Assembly (NCBI GenBank): GCA_016703765.1
Contig: JADJBL010000016.1
Location: 1-64,000 of the forward strand
Direction of reading: 5' to 3'
DNA: 64,000 nucleotides
Source of the DNA: Saprospirales bacterium
Lineage (GTDB): Bacteria > Bacteroidota > Bacteroidia > Chitinophagales > Saprospiraceae
The notes beneath the pieces are model-generated. The model searched no databases and was not told where the DNA came from. It saw nothing but the letters and a program-made list of their open reading frames with translations. Within the stretch, counting starts at the first letter, position 1. Each line of letters opens with the position of its first letter. Below, piece after piece: positions 35,479-44,975 of this stretch. The position numbers and the translations under genes are program-made.

Positions 35479-36459
35479 TTGCGCAACCACCTTTTTTTCC
35501 TGCTCTGCCTTTCCCTTGGCGGATGTAAGCCCAAAGCCCAAAAAGATCCGATGTCTATGAATACCCAGCAAGCCGTGCTCGAATACCAGATCGCCGCCCA
35601 ACTGGGCGAAGGGCCTTTTTGGAACCACCAGACCCGCGAACTTTACTGGGTGGATATCGAAGGAAAGCTGCTGCACATTTACGACCCGGTCGCCCGGACC
35701 GACCGCACCTTCCCCATGCCCTCGAGAATCGGAACCGTCGTGCCTGCGGGTGCGGAGGAGGCCCTTGTCGCTTTGAAGGACGGAATTTACAAGATCAACA
35801 CCCGGACGGCTATGATCAGCCTCTTTTGTCCCCTCGAAGCCGATCTGCCGGATAACCGCTTCAACGACGGCAAATGCGACCCGGCAGGAAGGCTTTGGGT
35901 TGGTTCGATGGACCTTGGGACGACCAGGCCGACCGGCGCTCTCTACCGGATCGACCCAGACGGGAAAGCCACAAAAATGCTGGACAGCATCACCATCTCC
36001 AACGGCATCGCCTGGACTTCCGATCAAAAGACGATGTACTACATTGACACACCGACCCGGCAGATCCGGGCCTACGATTACGACCATGCCAGCGGCGACA
36101 TCTCCAACGAACGCGTGGCTGTAGAAGTGCCCCGGGCCCTCGGGCATCCCGACGGAATGGCCATCGACGAGGAAGACAAGCTCTGGGTGGGGATTTGGGG
36201 CGGTCATTGCGTGGCCCGTTTCGACCCCGGGACCGGGCAGCTCCTTTCAAAAATCGAGGTACCCGCTCTGAACGTGACTTCCTGCGCTTTTGGAGGAGCA
36301 AATCTCGACACCCTGTACATTACCACGGCCAGCACCGATATGACGGAGGAGGAACAACTCGCCTACCCAATCGCCGGGGCCCTGTTCAAGGCGGTGCCGG
36401 GGGTGAGGGGAGTGAAGAGCGCGTTTTTCGGGGCGCCGGGCGATGGGCAGGGGCGATAG
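35479..36459 (+). CDS. SMP-30/gluconolactonase family lipoprotein
   Basis: A 326-residue lactonase-like six-bladed beta-propeller. A TTG start at 35479 gives the lipobox LSLGGC with lipidated Cys 16; an in-frame stop lies just upstream, and starting at an internal ATG would remove the signal. Metal-site residues are visible: Glu in QLGEGPFW, Asn in DNRFNDGKCDPAGRLWVGSMD, and Asp in GHPDGMAIDEEDKLWVG. The family hydrolyses sugar lactones with Ca or Zn. The last 25 residues (PGVRGVKSAFFGAPG) are near the family's end. Exported lipoprotein. Confidence 0.9.
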   Translation: MRNHLFFLLCLSLGGCKPKAQKDPMSMNTQQAVLEYQIAAQLGEGPFWNHQTRELYWVDIEGKLLHIYDPVARTDRTFPMPSRIGTVVPAGAEEALVALKDGIYKINTRTAMISLFCPLEADLPDNRFNDGKCDPAGRLWVGSMDLGTTRPTGALYRIDPDGKATKMLDSITISNGIAWTSDQKTMYYIDTPTRQIRAYDYDHASGDISNERVAVEVPRALGHPDGMAIDEEDKLWVGIWGGHCVARFDPGTGQLLSKIEVPALNVTSCAFGGANLDTLYITTASTDMTEEEQLAYPIAGALFKAVPGVRGVKSAFFGAPGDGQGR

Positions 36460-36473
36460 GGCATCTTTATGGG

Positions 36474-36529
36474 TGTCTGAATCAGGGGTGGATATCCCTA
36501 ATGAGGGATATCCACCCCTGATTCAGACA
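36474..36529. repeat. Perfect 26-bp hairpin
   Basis: TGTCTGAATCAGGGG and the rest of the left arm (36474-36499) is perfectly complementary to 36504-36529, with a 4-nt loop AATG. It lies 14 bp after the SMP-30 stop and 14 bp downstream of the tRNA 3' end on the other strand. Neither side has a T-run, so it is not a standard terminator though it may block or end both transcripts. Confidence 0.9.
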
Positions 36530-36543
36530 AAAATATCGAAATG

Positions 36544-36616
36544 TGATCCCGCCAGGGCTCGAACTTGTGACCCTCGGCTTAGAAGGCAGATGCTCTATCC
36601 ACTGAGCTACGGGACC
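36544..36616 (-). tRNA. tRNA-Arg (anticodon TCT), with stem mismatches
   Basis: A 73-nt cloverleaf reads GGTCCCG-TA-GCTC for the acceptor and D stem start, and the anticodon loop is CTTCTAA, anticodon TCT, so it reads AGA codons. The acceptor stem pairs with CGGGATC and discriminator A; CCA is not encoded. The D stem GCTC/GAGC is good. Mismatches: U29-C41 in the anticodon stem, and A49-G65 and A52-C62 in the T stem. This is poorer than a normal tRNA of this type. It may be a true but degenerate tRNA, a pseudogene, or contain read errors. Confidence 0.8.
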
Positions 36617-36632
36617 AATACTTAGTTTTTAA

Positions 36633-36889
36633 CTGATGTTACGCACCCATTCTTGGATAGCCTGATGGGACAAATCCCGAAGGGATTTAATATCAATTGC
36701 CCCGGATGCAATCCGGGGACGGGAAAAGCCCATGAAGACAACCGCAGAGCGGTTGAATATCCGGAGTCGGGGCAATCTGCCCTCATAAATTATTCAACCG
36801 CTCCGCGGTTGGTTTGAGAGATCACTTTCCAACCCCGGATTGCATCCGGGGCACATATTTCACCCTCCGGGGTGGGTGCGTAACGTCAG
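36633..36889. mobile_element. MITE-like nested palindromic element
   Basis: A 257-bp element bounded by 17-bp inverted ends, CTGATGTTACGCACCCA at 36633-36649 and its inverse, with one mismatch, at 36873-36889. Inside, the palindrome GCCCCGGATGCAATCCGGGG (36699-36718) is matched inverted by 36833-36852, and AACCGCAGAGCGGTTGAATA (36740-36759) by 36791-36810, so the whole folds on itself. It has no coding frame. It could be a non-autonomous transposable element or a dispersed palindromic repeat. Confidence 0.65.
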
Positions 36890-36960
36890 GTATTAAGTTA
36901 TTAAGGGTATAAGTTTTTGGGAAACCCAATAAAAACATATACCCTCAAAAACTTAATACC
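36889..36960. repeat. Palindrome of GTATTAAG words
   Basis: Left arm GGTATTAAGTTATTAAGG and right arm ending AAAACTTAATACC pair for about 26 nt with a few mismatches. It directly follows the MITE-like element and belongs to the same class of AT-rich palindrome as 50470-50542. Confidence 0.7.
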
Positions 36961-37260
36961 TCTCAAAGAAGCTCTTTCGCCCCCTTTCTCAAAGCCGCAA
37001 ATATAACCCTTTTCCCCTTTCCCATCAATAGAATGCATACACCCGAAAATTAATTCCCCGCCGGGCGTTTACTTTCGCAGCCTTTCTAACACTATACTTG
37101 TGGCGGTAAAATTTTTCAAACAATGTTCTTACATCCGGAAAAGATTCGCTACTTTCACTAACCCTTTACGCATCATACCGAACAAACCTTCCTTTTCAAT
37201 CCCAAAAACCATCAATTCTTGCACAACCATACTATTTCTTTACCCTCAAAACCACTTCCT
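36961..37260. other. 300-bp AT-rich leader region
   Basis: Between the palindrome and the T9SS gene. On the minus strand it holds the promoter at 36998-37028. On the plus strand I find no consensus TAnnTTTG box; words such as CTACTTTC near 37150 are weaker. No open frame or hairpin stands out. Confidence 0.4.
36998..37028 (-). promoter_or_regulatory. Bacteroidota-type promoter, probably of the tRNA-Arg
   Basis: On the minus strand TTG (37028-37026), 20 nt, then TATATTTG (37005-36998) match the consensus, followed by CGG as in strong stable-RNA promoters. The start of transcription would lie near 36990. The tRNA lies 375 bp further, with the MITE-like element and a palindrome in between. Confidence 0.6.
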
Positions 37261-38442
37261 ATGAAATGGAAAACGCCATTTTTGTACCTGGCGCTACCAC
37301 TCCTTTGGACCAGCCCGGCCTCGGCCCAGGGCCCCGATGGAACAGTGCCCCTCCTCACCCACAACGGCGCAGGCATCACCATCTCCAACGGCGCCGAAAT
37401 GACCGTCCGGGGACAGGTCCTTAACCAGGGCGACGGACTGATGACCGTCAACGGAACCCTGCGCATCGAAGACTGGCTCACCAACAACGGCACATCCGAC
37501 TTCTCCACTGGCGCCGGCTCGGTGATCTTCTTCGGCCCTAATTTCCAGAGCGTCGGCGGATCGCATCTGTCCAATTTCCCCACCCTGACCGTGTCAAAAT
37601 CCACCGGTACCCTGCTGCTCGATCAGGACGTCAGCGTCGAAGGCAATCTCGTGCTCGACCAGGGCGGCCTCGACCTCAACGGACACCTCGTCACCCTCAG
37701 TGCGACCTCCTCGCTCCAGGGCGAAAACGACACGAAATACGTATTCGGGGTCACCGGAAAGATCGCCATCTCCCTGCCGCTCAACGCCCCCAGCAACCTC
37801 AACGTGGCCAACCTGGGCGCAGTGATCACCTCCAACGCCAACCTCGGAACGACCACGGTCATCCGCAGCCACGAGATTCAGACCGCTCTCGGAGAGGAAA
37901 GCATCCAGCGGTATTACGAGATCAATCCGGTCAACAACAGCAACCTCAACGCCACTCTCGAATTCCGCTACATGACCCACGAACTCAACGGCCAGACCGA
38001 AGATAAATTCGTGCTCTACCGCTCCGAAAACAGCGGCGCTACCTGGGAATGGGGCGGCGGTACCGTCAACCCCGCGACCAATATTGTCCTGCTCTCGGGC
38101 ATCGGCAGCTTCTCGCGTTGGACGGTCTCCAACAAGGATACCAACCCGATCTCCGGTCTGGAGGAAGTCTCCGGCCCATCGGGCTTCTTCACCGTCTATC
38201 CCAATCCCGCCGCGCTCGGCCAGCCCATTACCCTGGGCCTGATCCAGGCGGGCGATTACTGGCTCGGAGTCATCGACAGCCAGGGGAAGGTCGTCTCCCT
38301 GTCCGAATTTTCCTCCTCCGGACCCAACGACTCCCACGAATTCCAGCCGGCCTTGCAATCGGCGGGCATGTATTACCTGCTGCTCCGCGATCGCAGCGCC
38401 GGACAGCGCATCTACGCAGCCAGCTCCATCCTCATTCATTAA
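37261..38442 (+). CDS. T9SS type A cargo protein of unknown function
   Basis: The ATG at 37261 gives 393 residues with a signal peptide (MKWKTPFLYLALPLLWTS, cleaved after ASA). A repetitive beta region follows, with ITISNGAEMTVRGQVLNQGD, then FPTLTVSKSTGTLLLDQD and VEGNLVLDQGGLDLNGHLV, as in parallel beta-helix or omega-loop proteins. A T9SS type A sorting domain closes the protein (GFFTVYPNPAALGQPITL, GVIDSQGKVV, SAGMYYLLL). It should be exported by the type IX system. The next gene starts 19 bp later. Confidence 0.85.
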   Translation: MKWKTPFLYLALPLLWTSPASAQGPDGTVPLLTHNGAGITISNGAEMTVRGQVLNQGDGLMTVNGTLRIEDWLTNNGTSDFSTGAGSVIFFGPNFQSVGGSHLSNFPTLTVSKSTGTLLLDQDVSVEGNLVLDQGGLDLNGHLVTLSATSSLQGENDTKYVFGVTGKIAISLPLNAPSNLNVANLGAVITSNANLGTTTVIRSHEIQTALGEESIQRYYEINPVNNSNLNATLEFRYMTHELNGQTEDKFVLYRSENSGATWEWGGGTVNPATNIVLLSGIGSFSRWTVSNKDTNPISGLEEVSGPSGFFTVYPNPAALGQPITLGLIQAGDYWLGVIDSQGKVVSLSEFSSSGPNDSHEFQPALQSAGMYYLLLRDRSAGQRIYAASSILIH

Positions 38443-38461
38443 ACCCAAAAGAAAAATAATT

Positions 38462-39150
38462 ATGAAAAATATCTTACTCCTCTTCGTCCTGCTGGCTTTC
38501 AGCGCCAGCCTCTCCGCACAGGGAAACATCGGTATCAACGACCAAAACCCCGACCCCCTGGCCATCCTCGACATCGAATCGACCACCAAAGGGGTGCTCA
38601 TCCCCCGCATGACGGAGGCCGACCGTAACGCCATCGCCGTCACGGCTGCACAAAACGGCTTGCTCGTATATCAAACCGACGCCAACGCCGGCTTCTGGTT
38701 CTTCAACGGTACTGCATGGGGAAAACTCGGAGAAAGCAGCGGCAGGATCGTGGACTTTGAAATGGGCTCTTCCTTTGGCAGCGATCCCTATCAATGCTGA
38801 TACCTTTCCTAAGCCCGGCCCCGGTAGTCACCATCACCGCCTCTAGTCAAAAGATCGTGGTTACCTCGCACAAAGGATTGGGATCAGTGGCTGCGGGTGG
38901 AGCTTCCAGCTTGGATATCTGGGTCGGGTACCGGCTGGTTGGAAGCGGCGGCGATCCGACTACTGTGGGATCCGGGATCTATGGCCTTCGGGTGCCGCAA
39001 AATACAAGGGTACCTTTCGGTATCAACGGCATCATCACCAACCTTCCCCCCGGCGATTATGAAGTTGGAATGGTCGGCAATGGCTATACCACCTTTGCCA
39101 ACTGGAACAACAATGAATATGGCTATACCACCGCTCTGGTAATAGATTAA
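38462..39150 (+). pseudogene. Secreted protein after the T9SS cargo gene, frameshifted
   Basis: About 229 residues in two frames. The first has a signal peptide (MKNILLLFVLLAFSASLSAQ) and a start common to Bacteroidota secreted proteins that carry collagen-like or tail-fibre parts (GNIGINDQNPDPLAILDI, KGVLIPRMTEADRNAI, NGLLVYQTDANAGFWFFNG). The second begins near 38794 (VVTITASSQKIVVTSHKGLG, NLPPGDYEVGMVGNGY) and is beta-rich. Continuity lies between 38780 and 38800 through a third frame reading INADTFPKPG, so at least one shift, probably two, separate them. Read errors are likely. Probably exported together with the preceding cargo. Confidence 0.6.
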
Positions 39151-39216
39151 AGTTGAATAGTTGAAAAGTTGAATAGATCGCTCTATTCAACTTTTCAACT
39201 TTAATCTATTCAACTA
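39150..39216. repeat. Palindrome of AGTTGAATA words in a convergent gap
   Basis: AGTTGAATAGTTGAAAAG and GAATAGA on the left pair with TCTATTCAACTTTTCAACT on the right around a TCGC loop. It covers the gap between the stop codons of the plus- and minus-strand genes and supplies the TAG of maeB, so it could act as a two-way transcript end. Confidence 0.75.
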
Positions 39217-41532
39217 TACCAACAGACCTTCCATTGAAGGCTCTCCCTTCCGTTTAGCCAATTTCTGGGCATCTACGCAAGCCAGAGCCGTGACGTTCAT
39301 GATCTGGCCCACCTCGCTGCCGATCGGCAGGATCTGGATAGGTTTGGCCAATCCGACCATGACCGGTCCGATGGTGTGGGCCTTGCCCAATAAGCGCAGC
39401 AGGCGCAGGCTGATATTGCCGGCGTCGAGGGTCGGGAAGACCAGCAGGTTGGGCCGCGACCTCAGTTCGGTGAAGGGGAAGCGCTCTTGCAGCAAGTCCA
39501 TATCCAGCGCAAAATCGGCCTGAAGGGGTCCGTCGATCATGAGGTTGGGACGTTGTTGGCGCACCAATTCTACGGCGCGGGCCACTTTTTCGGATTCAGG
39601 ACTCATCACCGTGCCGAAGGTGGAGAACGACAGCATCGCGATCTGCGGGATCAAACCCATTTCCTCCGCCTCATTGGCGCCCAGCAGCGCGATCTGCGCG
39701 AGCTGTTCGGCCGTGGGGTTGATATTCACGCTGCAATCCATCAGGAAATATAGCTGGTGTTCGTGGAGCAGGATGTACATCCCGGCTACCAGTCCGCCTT
39801 TCTTGCGCGGACCGATCACCTTGCGCGCCGGTTCGAGCACTTCATGGAATCCCATGCTCACGCCCGCGACCATGCCATCGGCATCGCCCTGGCGCACCAT
39901 CATGGCGCCGAAATACAGGTAGTTGCGAAGGTCCATCTCCGCGCGCTGGCGGTACACGCCTTTGCGCTGGTTTTGCGCGTAGTAGGCCTCGATATAGGCA
40001 TTTCGTCCGGGGAAGTTCTTCGGTTCGATGATCTCGATTCCCTCGGGCTGGTGGTGCAGTTCTTCAAACAGGTCGAGGATCTCTTGCTTGCTCCTGCCGA
40101 GCAGGATAGGCTTGGCGATCCCTTCCCTGGCGATCTCGCTGGCCGCCCAAATGACTTTCGGGTCGTTGCCTTCCGGAAAGACGATTCGCTTCGGGTCGCG
40201 TTTGGCGCGCAGGAATATTTCCCGCATGATCTCGCGGGTCCAGTCCGATTTTCCGCGCAGTGTCTCCCGGTATTCCTCCAGATTGACGGGGTTTTTGGCC
40301 ACGCCGCTCTTCATGGCCGCTTCGGCCACCGCGGAAGCCGACCAAACCAGCACCCTTTGGTCGAAAGGCTTGGGAATGATGTAGTTGGGGCCGAAAGCCA
40401 GGTTCGGGTCGTCGTAGGCGCGTTTCACGGATTCGGGCACTTCTTCCTTGGCCAGGTTAGCCAGGGCCATTGCGGCCGCCATTTTCATCTCTTCGTTGAT
40501 AGCGGTGGCCTCGACGTCGAGGGCGCCGCGGAAGATGAACGGGAAGCCCAGCACGTTGTTCACCTGGTTGGGATAGTCGCTGCGTCCGGTGGCGACGATA
40601 GCGTCGGGACGGGCGTCGCGGGCATCCGGATAGCTGATTTCCGGGTCGGGGTTGGCCATGGCGAAGATGATGGGCTTGTCGTTCATGGTGCGCACCATCT
40701 CCTTGGTCAGCAGGTCTTTCTGCGAAAGTCCGCAGAACACGTCGGCGCCCCTTACGGCGTCTGCCAGCGTACGTGTCGGAGTGTCGCGGAAGTATTTGTC
40801 CTTGTATTTGTTCTTGCCTTCGTCGCCGCGGCCTTTCCAGAGCACGCTCTTGCTGTCGGTCATGAGGATGTTGTCGGGGTTGACGCCCAGGCTGACCCAG
40901 AAATTGGCGCAGGCAATACCTGCGGCTCCGGCGCCGCTGAAAACGACTTTCACTTCCCCGAGTTTCTTACCGGCGATCTCGACGGCATTGAGCAGCGCGG
41001 CGCCCGAAATAATGGCCGTGCCGTGCTGGTCGTCGTGAAATACCGGTATTTCCATCATTTCCTTGAGCTTCTCTTCGATGTAGAAGCACTCCGGCGCTTT
41101 TATATCCTCCAGGTTGATCCCTCCGAAAGTGGGTTCGAGCGCTTTCACCGTTTGAATGATCACGTCCGGATCGTGGGTATCCAGTTCGAGGTCGAACACG
41201 TCGATATCGGCAAATCTCTTAAACAGCACGCCTTTTCCTTCCATCACCGGCTTGCCGGCCAGCGCTCCGATGTCTCCCAAGCCCAGCACGGCAGTACCGT
41301 TCGACACGACGGCCACCAGGTTGCCCTTGGCAGTATAGCGGCGCGCCATGGCGGGGTTCTCAAAGATCTCCAGACAAGGCTGGGCCACCCCCGGGGTATA
41401 AGCCAGGGAAAGATCCAGCTGTGAAACGCAGGGTTTGGACGAAATGACTTCTATCTTCCCTCTGCGGCCTCTTTCGTGGTATTCCAATGCGGCCTTCTTA
41501 AGGCCCATCGCTTTAATCTTGTCTTTTTCCAT
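39214..41532 (-). CDS. maeB: NADP-dependent malic enzyme with C-terminal phosphotransacetylase-like domain
   Basis: A 772-residue MaeB, which decarboxylates malate to pyruvate with NADP in the cytoplasm. The malic domain covers about residues 1-420: [46 protein letters not shown] (metal and substrate residues), the nucleotide loop [14 protein letters not shown], and [13 protein letters not shown]. The second part (about 430-772, beginning [15 protein letters not shown]) is phosphate acetyl/butyryl transferase-like and in MaeB of enterics is regulatory (acetyl-CoA), without transferase activity. The length is the usual 760 or so. Single gene. Confidence 0.96.
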   Translation of the reverse strand: MEKDKIKAMGLKKAALEYHERGRRGKIEVISSKPCVSQLDLSLAYTPGVAQPCLEIFENPAMARRYTAKGNLVAVVSNGTAVLGLGDIGALAGKPVMEGKGVLFKRFADIDVFDLELDTHDPDVIIQTVKALEPTFGGINLEDIKAPECFYIEEKLKEMMEIPVFHDDQHGTAIISGAALLNAVEIAGKKLGEVKVVFSGAGAAGIACANFWVSLGVNPDNILMTDSKSVLWKGRGDEGKNKYKDKYFRDTPTRTLADAVRGADVFCGLSQKDLLTKEMVRTMNDKPIIFAMANPDPEISYPDARDARPDAIVATGRSDYPNQVNNVLGFPFIFRGALDVEATAINEEMKMAAAMALANLAKEEVPESVKRAYDDPNLAFGPNYIIPKPFDQRVLVWSASAVAEAAMKSGVAKNPVNLEEYRETLRGKSDWTREIMREIFLRAKRDPKRIVFPEGNDPKVIWAASEIAREGIAKPILLGRSKQEILDLFEELHHQPEGIEIIEPKNFPGRNAYIEAYYAQNQRKGVYRQRAEMDLRNYLYFGAMMVRQGDADGMVAGVSMGFHEVLEPARKVIGPRKKGGLVAGMYILLHEHQLYFLMDCSVNINPTAEQLAQIALLGANEAEEMGLIPQIAMLSFSTFGTVMSPESEKVARAVELVRQQRPNLMIDGPLQADFALDMDLLQERFPFTELRSRPNLLVFPTLDAGNISLRLLRLLGKAHTIGPVMVGLAKPIQILPIGSEVGQIMNVTALACVDAQKLAKRKGEPSMEGLLV

Positions 41533-41727
41533 TCGGAATCAATTTGGTTCTTGTATTCAGGCTGCTAAATTAGGCTTTCCTCCGTCGGTTAATGTTGATG
41601 GAAATCATGGAGGGGGGTGATATTTCTCAATGAGTGAAGGGTGAAGGGTGAAGAGTGAGAGATTGGAGATGAATTTGTAAATTGCCCTGAACTAAAAATT
41701 GAAAAAAAACTAAAAACTAAAAACTTT

Positions 41728-42400
41728 ATGCTCGAGGTCCGCATAGAAGCCAGCTGGAAGGAGGCTCTGAAAGACGAGTTCGAACAACCGTACTTTCAGG
41801 CGATAGCGACTTTTCTGAAAAACGAAAAGGCGGCGGGCAAGGTGATCTTCCCTCCCGGGCCGCAAATATTCAACGCTTTTGACAGCACGAAATTTCATTC
41901 CGTGAAAGTGGTGGTATTGGGGCAAGACCCCTACCACAATCCGGGGGAAGCGATGGGGCTCTGTTTTTCTGTTCCGAAAGGGGTTCGAATCCCTCCTTCC
42001 CTGTTAAATATCTATAAGGAATTGGCGGCGGATGTGGGGACGACTATACCCGACCACGGCGACCTGAGCAAGTGGGCGAGCCAGGGGGTCTTCCTCTTAA
42101 ACGCGATGCTGACGGTGGAGAAAAACCAGGCGGCCTCCCATCAGAAAATAGGTTGGCAGAATTTCACAGATGCGGTCATCCGCACCTTGTCGGAAAAAAG
42201 AGAGCATCTCGTCTTTTTGCTTTGGGGCAATTTCGCCAAAAAGAAAAGCGAGCTGATCGACCCAAATAAGCACCTCATCCTGGAGGCGGCCCACCCCTCC
42301 CCCTCTGGCAGGAGGGGCTTTCTTCGGCTGCCGCCATTTCTCCAAAACCAATGATTACTTAGTCGCCCACGGCCAAGGGCCGATAGACTGGCAGATTTAA
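41728..42400 (+). pseudogene. ung: Uracil-DNA glycosylase with a frameshift at the active-site loop
   Basis: Ung removes uracil from DNA. The catalytic loop [19 protein letters not shown] near residue 70 has Asp and Tyr, and [23 protein letters not shown] follow. At the leucine loop the frame reads HPSPSGRRG and ends at 42354. The normal continuation lies in the next frame: [19 protein letters not shown] and GQGPIDWQI, ending at 42400. One extra C in the run at 42299-42303 would explain this. In its present form the protein would lose the leucine loop and the C-terminus. A read error is the likeliest cause, since ung is normally conserved. Confidence 0.85.
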
Positions 42401-42404
42401 ATAC

Positions 42405-44924
42405 TCACTCCCCTATCAAATACGCATACACGTCGCTGTCGAGTGCCGTGACCAACAGCAGGCCCTCCTGGATGCGGGCGATGGAAAAAGCGGAGGTCCC
42501 CGCGAGCGGGAAGCCGGGGTATAGGCTGCCGTCGGAGGTCCAGAGGAACAATTGCCGTTTTTCTCCGTCCACGCTGCCGATAAAAGATTTATCCTCTCCC
42601 TGCACCGTGCCGGTCACCAATTCATCCTGGGGGTTTTCGAGCAGGAATTTCTTCCACAATTTGAATTTTTCGCCCTCGTAATAATACACCGCCACCTCCT
42701 TGCCGCTCATCACCACGTAGTCCTTCCGCTCGTCGCCGGTCACGTCGGCAAAACTGAAACTCACCCATTCGTTGGCCCCTACCGGAGTATTCATGGTGAA
42801 ACCGCCCCCATCTCCGTTGACGATCTGCACCTTCCCCAGGCCGTCGCCGACGGCGATGCGGGCCGAATTGGGCAGCACCTGCACGCCGGGCGCAGAAATG
42901 CCCTGGGTGCCGACCGGCACCGGGGGGAAACGATAGCTGCCGTCGCGCTGGAACACATGCAACAGTCCCTCCTGGGAAACGCAAGCCAGGTAATCCTTTT
43001 TATCGAATTGAAAATGCTGGACCGGATGCACCACCCTACCCACCTCGGGCCCGGGATTCCAACCTTCCAAGGGACGGCCGTGCCGGTCGAAGCCGTACAA
43101 GCGGCCGTTTTCACAGGCCAGAAAGATCCCGTAATCGCCCAAGCCGCTGAAATCCGTCAGCAGCAGGCCATTGGTGGCGAGCGACTGGAGGCGAAGCGGG
43201 AAAGAGCTCACCACCTGCCCGCGCCCGTCGAGCAGAAAGATGGCGTCCTGGGTATTGAACAGCAGCTCCGTGGGGGCCTCGCTGTAGTAGGCCAAGGGGA
43301 AAATCGACGACAAGACCCTGCTTCCAAGCGGTTTTTTCCACAACACCTCCCCTCCGGAGGCGATGCGGTAGAGTTCGTTTTTGCCGTCCTGCACCACCCA
43401 AAAGCGCTCATTCCCCTGCAAAACCGATTGAGGGGCCGTGATCGCAGGGGCGTCGAGATTGGCCTTCCAGGCGATGGAAATGGACGAAAAGACCTCCCTG
43501 TCGCGTTTGACGGCCTCCAGCTTCAGGCGTTTTCCACCCGGCAGGAGGCAGAACTGTAGCTGCCCTTTTTCGAGAAATGGGAGCACCTGTTCGGGCTGAA
43601 AGGACTTGGCAAATACCCGTCCGAGGCGGTCGGCCTGCACATAGCCCCAGGCGGAGGCTTTTTGGGGCAGGTGGCTGCGCGCTTCGAGAAAATGCTCCGC
43701 GCGGGCCAGCGTCTGGCCTGCGAGGTATTGGTCGAGCCAAACCTCCAGGCCGGGTTTGGAGTCGGTGAGGATCAGGTAATTTTCCACCTGCACCAGTACG
43801 GGGTTTTGGATCGGCATCGGCTCATCCGACCAGGGCAGGGGCAGCAAAGGCTCCGCCAGGAGCTGCCGGATCTCAAAGTTCTGGTAGGGATGACCGGGCA
43901 ATTCTCCCTGTTCGGATGCCCACTCAGCCAGCCATTGGTCGAGTGCTTCCTGGGAGCGGATTTTTCCCACCCAGAAAAGGGGCGAGCGCTCTCCTCCCCC
44001 GTAATTGGGCAAAAGCCCTGCGGCCCATTCGCCGGTCCACCAGGGTTTCAGGAACTGGCGGGAGGGCCCCTCCGTCCACCAGGAGTTGTCGAGGGCGGGG
44101 GTCCAGAGGAAGGCCAGGAGTTGTTCCGGCATGATGGCAAACAGGCTGTCGGGAGAGGCGGGAGTAGCCTGGGCGATCCGGTGCAGCCAGGACGAATCCT
44201 TTTCCATGGTCCAATGCCCGGAGGCTTCCCATCCCGCCGAGTCGGGCCGAAGGCTGAGGTCTGCCCAGCCGGTCCAGTCGCGAAAGAGGTCCCAGACGGG
44301 GCGCCCGTTTTCCGACAGCACCGTGGTCCATTGCACCGGAACCTGGCTGGGTTGGAGGGCATAGGGGCCGGTTTTCCGGGAAACGGGTATGCGGTCGAGG
44401 GAAAAGCTCGTCAGCTGCCGGAGGGCGTCTTCGACCAGAAAGGGGAATGGCGCGGCGAGCAGGAGGTTTCGAAAGCGGGCTACGGCAAAGGTTTTTTTGT
44501 CCTTGGTCTGGCCGTTGTAGATCCACACATTTTTAAAGCGAGCTTTGACGTGGGGGTTTTGGTCGAGCCAGGCCTGGAGTTTTTCCTCGGCCTGGTCGAG
44601 CTCCCAAATTCCCAGCCAGCCCATTTCGGATTTGCCCATAGGCTGGAGCACGGCCAGGGCGCGGGGCGTATAGGTCGAATCGCCGAAGGTGGACTCGATC
44701 TGGCGAAGGAGTTCCCAATGGCTCGACAGCTCCCAGGCATCCCAGGGCGAGGGGGTTTCGCGGAAAGAAGAGGGCGCCATGAGGTAGGCCGAATACTTTG
44801 GAACTGCCCGAAAAGAGCTTACCTTTACGAGGGGCAGGGGGTAAAATTGATGGGCTCCCCACAGTAGCAAACCTAACAAGGCGATGGCCAGGAAAATTCG
44901 CAGGAGGAGTTTCCGGATTCTCAT
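42405..44924 (-). CDS. Membrane-anchored protein with DUF3352-like and repeat regions
   Basis: An 839-residue protein from the ATG at 44924. One N-terminal helix (LLLRIFLAIALLGLLLWGA) anchors it; the rest is extracytoplasmic. The first 450 or so residues resemble DUF3352 (YSAYLMAPSSFRETP, then TFAVARFRNLLLAAP). The C-terminal part has propeller-like repeats with VADVTGDERKDYVVMSGKE, GKVQIVNGDGGG and PLEGWNPGPEVGR, similar to FG-GAP/PQQ-type blades. No catalytic site is evident. Function unknown. It lies 4 bp beyond the ung reading and 51 bp from the divergent DUF423 gene. Confidence 0.7.
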   Translation of the reverse strand: MRIRKLLLRIFLAIALLGLLLWGAHQFYPLPLVKVSSFRAVPKYSAYLMAPSSFRETPSPWDAWELSSHWELLRQIESTFGDSTYTPRALAVLQPMGKSEMGWLGIWELDQAEEKLQAWLDQNPHVKARFKNVWIYNGQTKDKKTFAVARFRNLLLAAPFPFLVEDALRQLTSFSLDRIPVSRKTGPYALQPSQVPVQWTTVLSENGRPVWDLFRDWTGWADLSLRPDSAGWEASGHWTMEKDSSWLHRIAQATPASPDSLFAIMPEQLLAFLWTPALDNSWWTEGPSRQFLKPWWTGEWAAGLLPNYGGGERSPLFWVGKIRSQEALDQWLAEWASEQGELPGHPYQNFEIRQLLAEPLLPLPWSDEPMPIQNPVLVQVENYLILTDSKPGLEVWLDQYLAGQTLARAEHFLEARSHLPQKASAWGYVQADRLGRVFAKSFQPEQVLPFLEKGQLQFCLLPGGKRLKLEAVKRDREVFSSISIAWKANLDAPAITAPQSVLQGNERFWVVQDGKNELYRIASGGEVLWKKPLGSRVLSSIFPLAYYSEAPTELLFNTQDAIFLLDGRGQVVSSFPLRLQSLATNGLLLTDFSGLGDYGIFLACENGRLYGFDRHGRPLEGWNPGPEVGRVVHPVQHFQFDKKDYLACVSQEGLLHVFQRDGSYRFPPVPVGTQGISAPGVQVLPNSARIAVGDGLGKVQIVNGDGGGFTMNTPVGANEWVSFSFADVTGDERKDYVVMSGKEVAVYYYEGEKFKLWKKFLLENPQDELVTGTVQGEDKSFIGSVDGEKRQLFLWTSDGSLYPGFPLAGTSAFSIARIQEGLLLVTALDSDVYAYLIGE

Positions 44925-44975
44925 AAAATATGCATTTGAAAGCATCGAAGATATAAACCCAAACTAAAGAACGCT

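Noticed and set aside
36474..36529. The 26-bp hairpin as a simple rho-independent terminator
   Set aside because: Neither side has a T-run and the stem is far longer than usual; it is listed as a repeat instead.
39757..41424. 555-codon plus-strand frame opposite maeB
   Set aside because: Antisense shadow; the malic enzyme frame has full family motifs.
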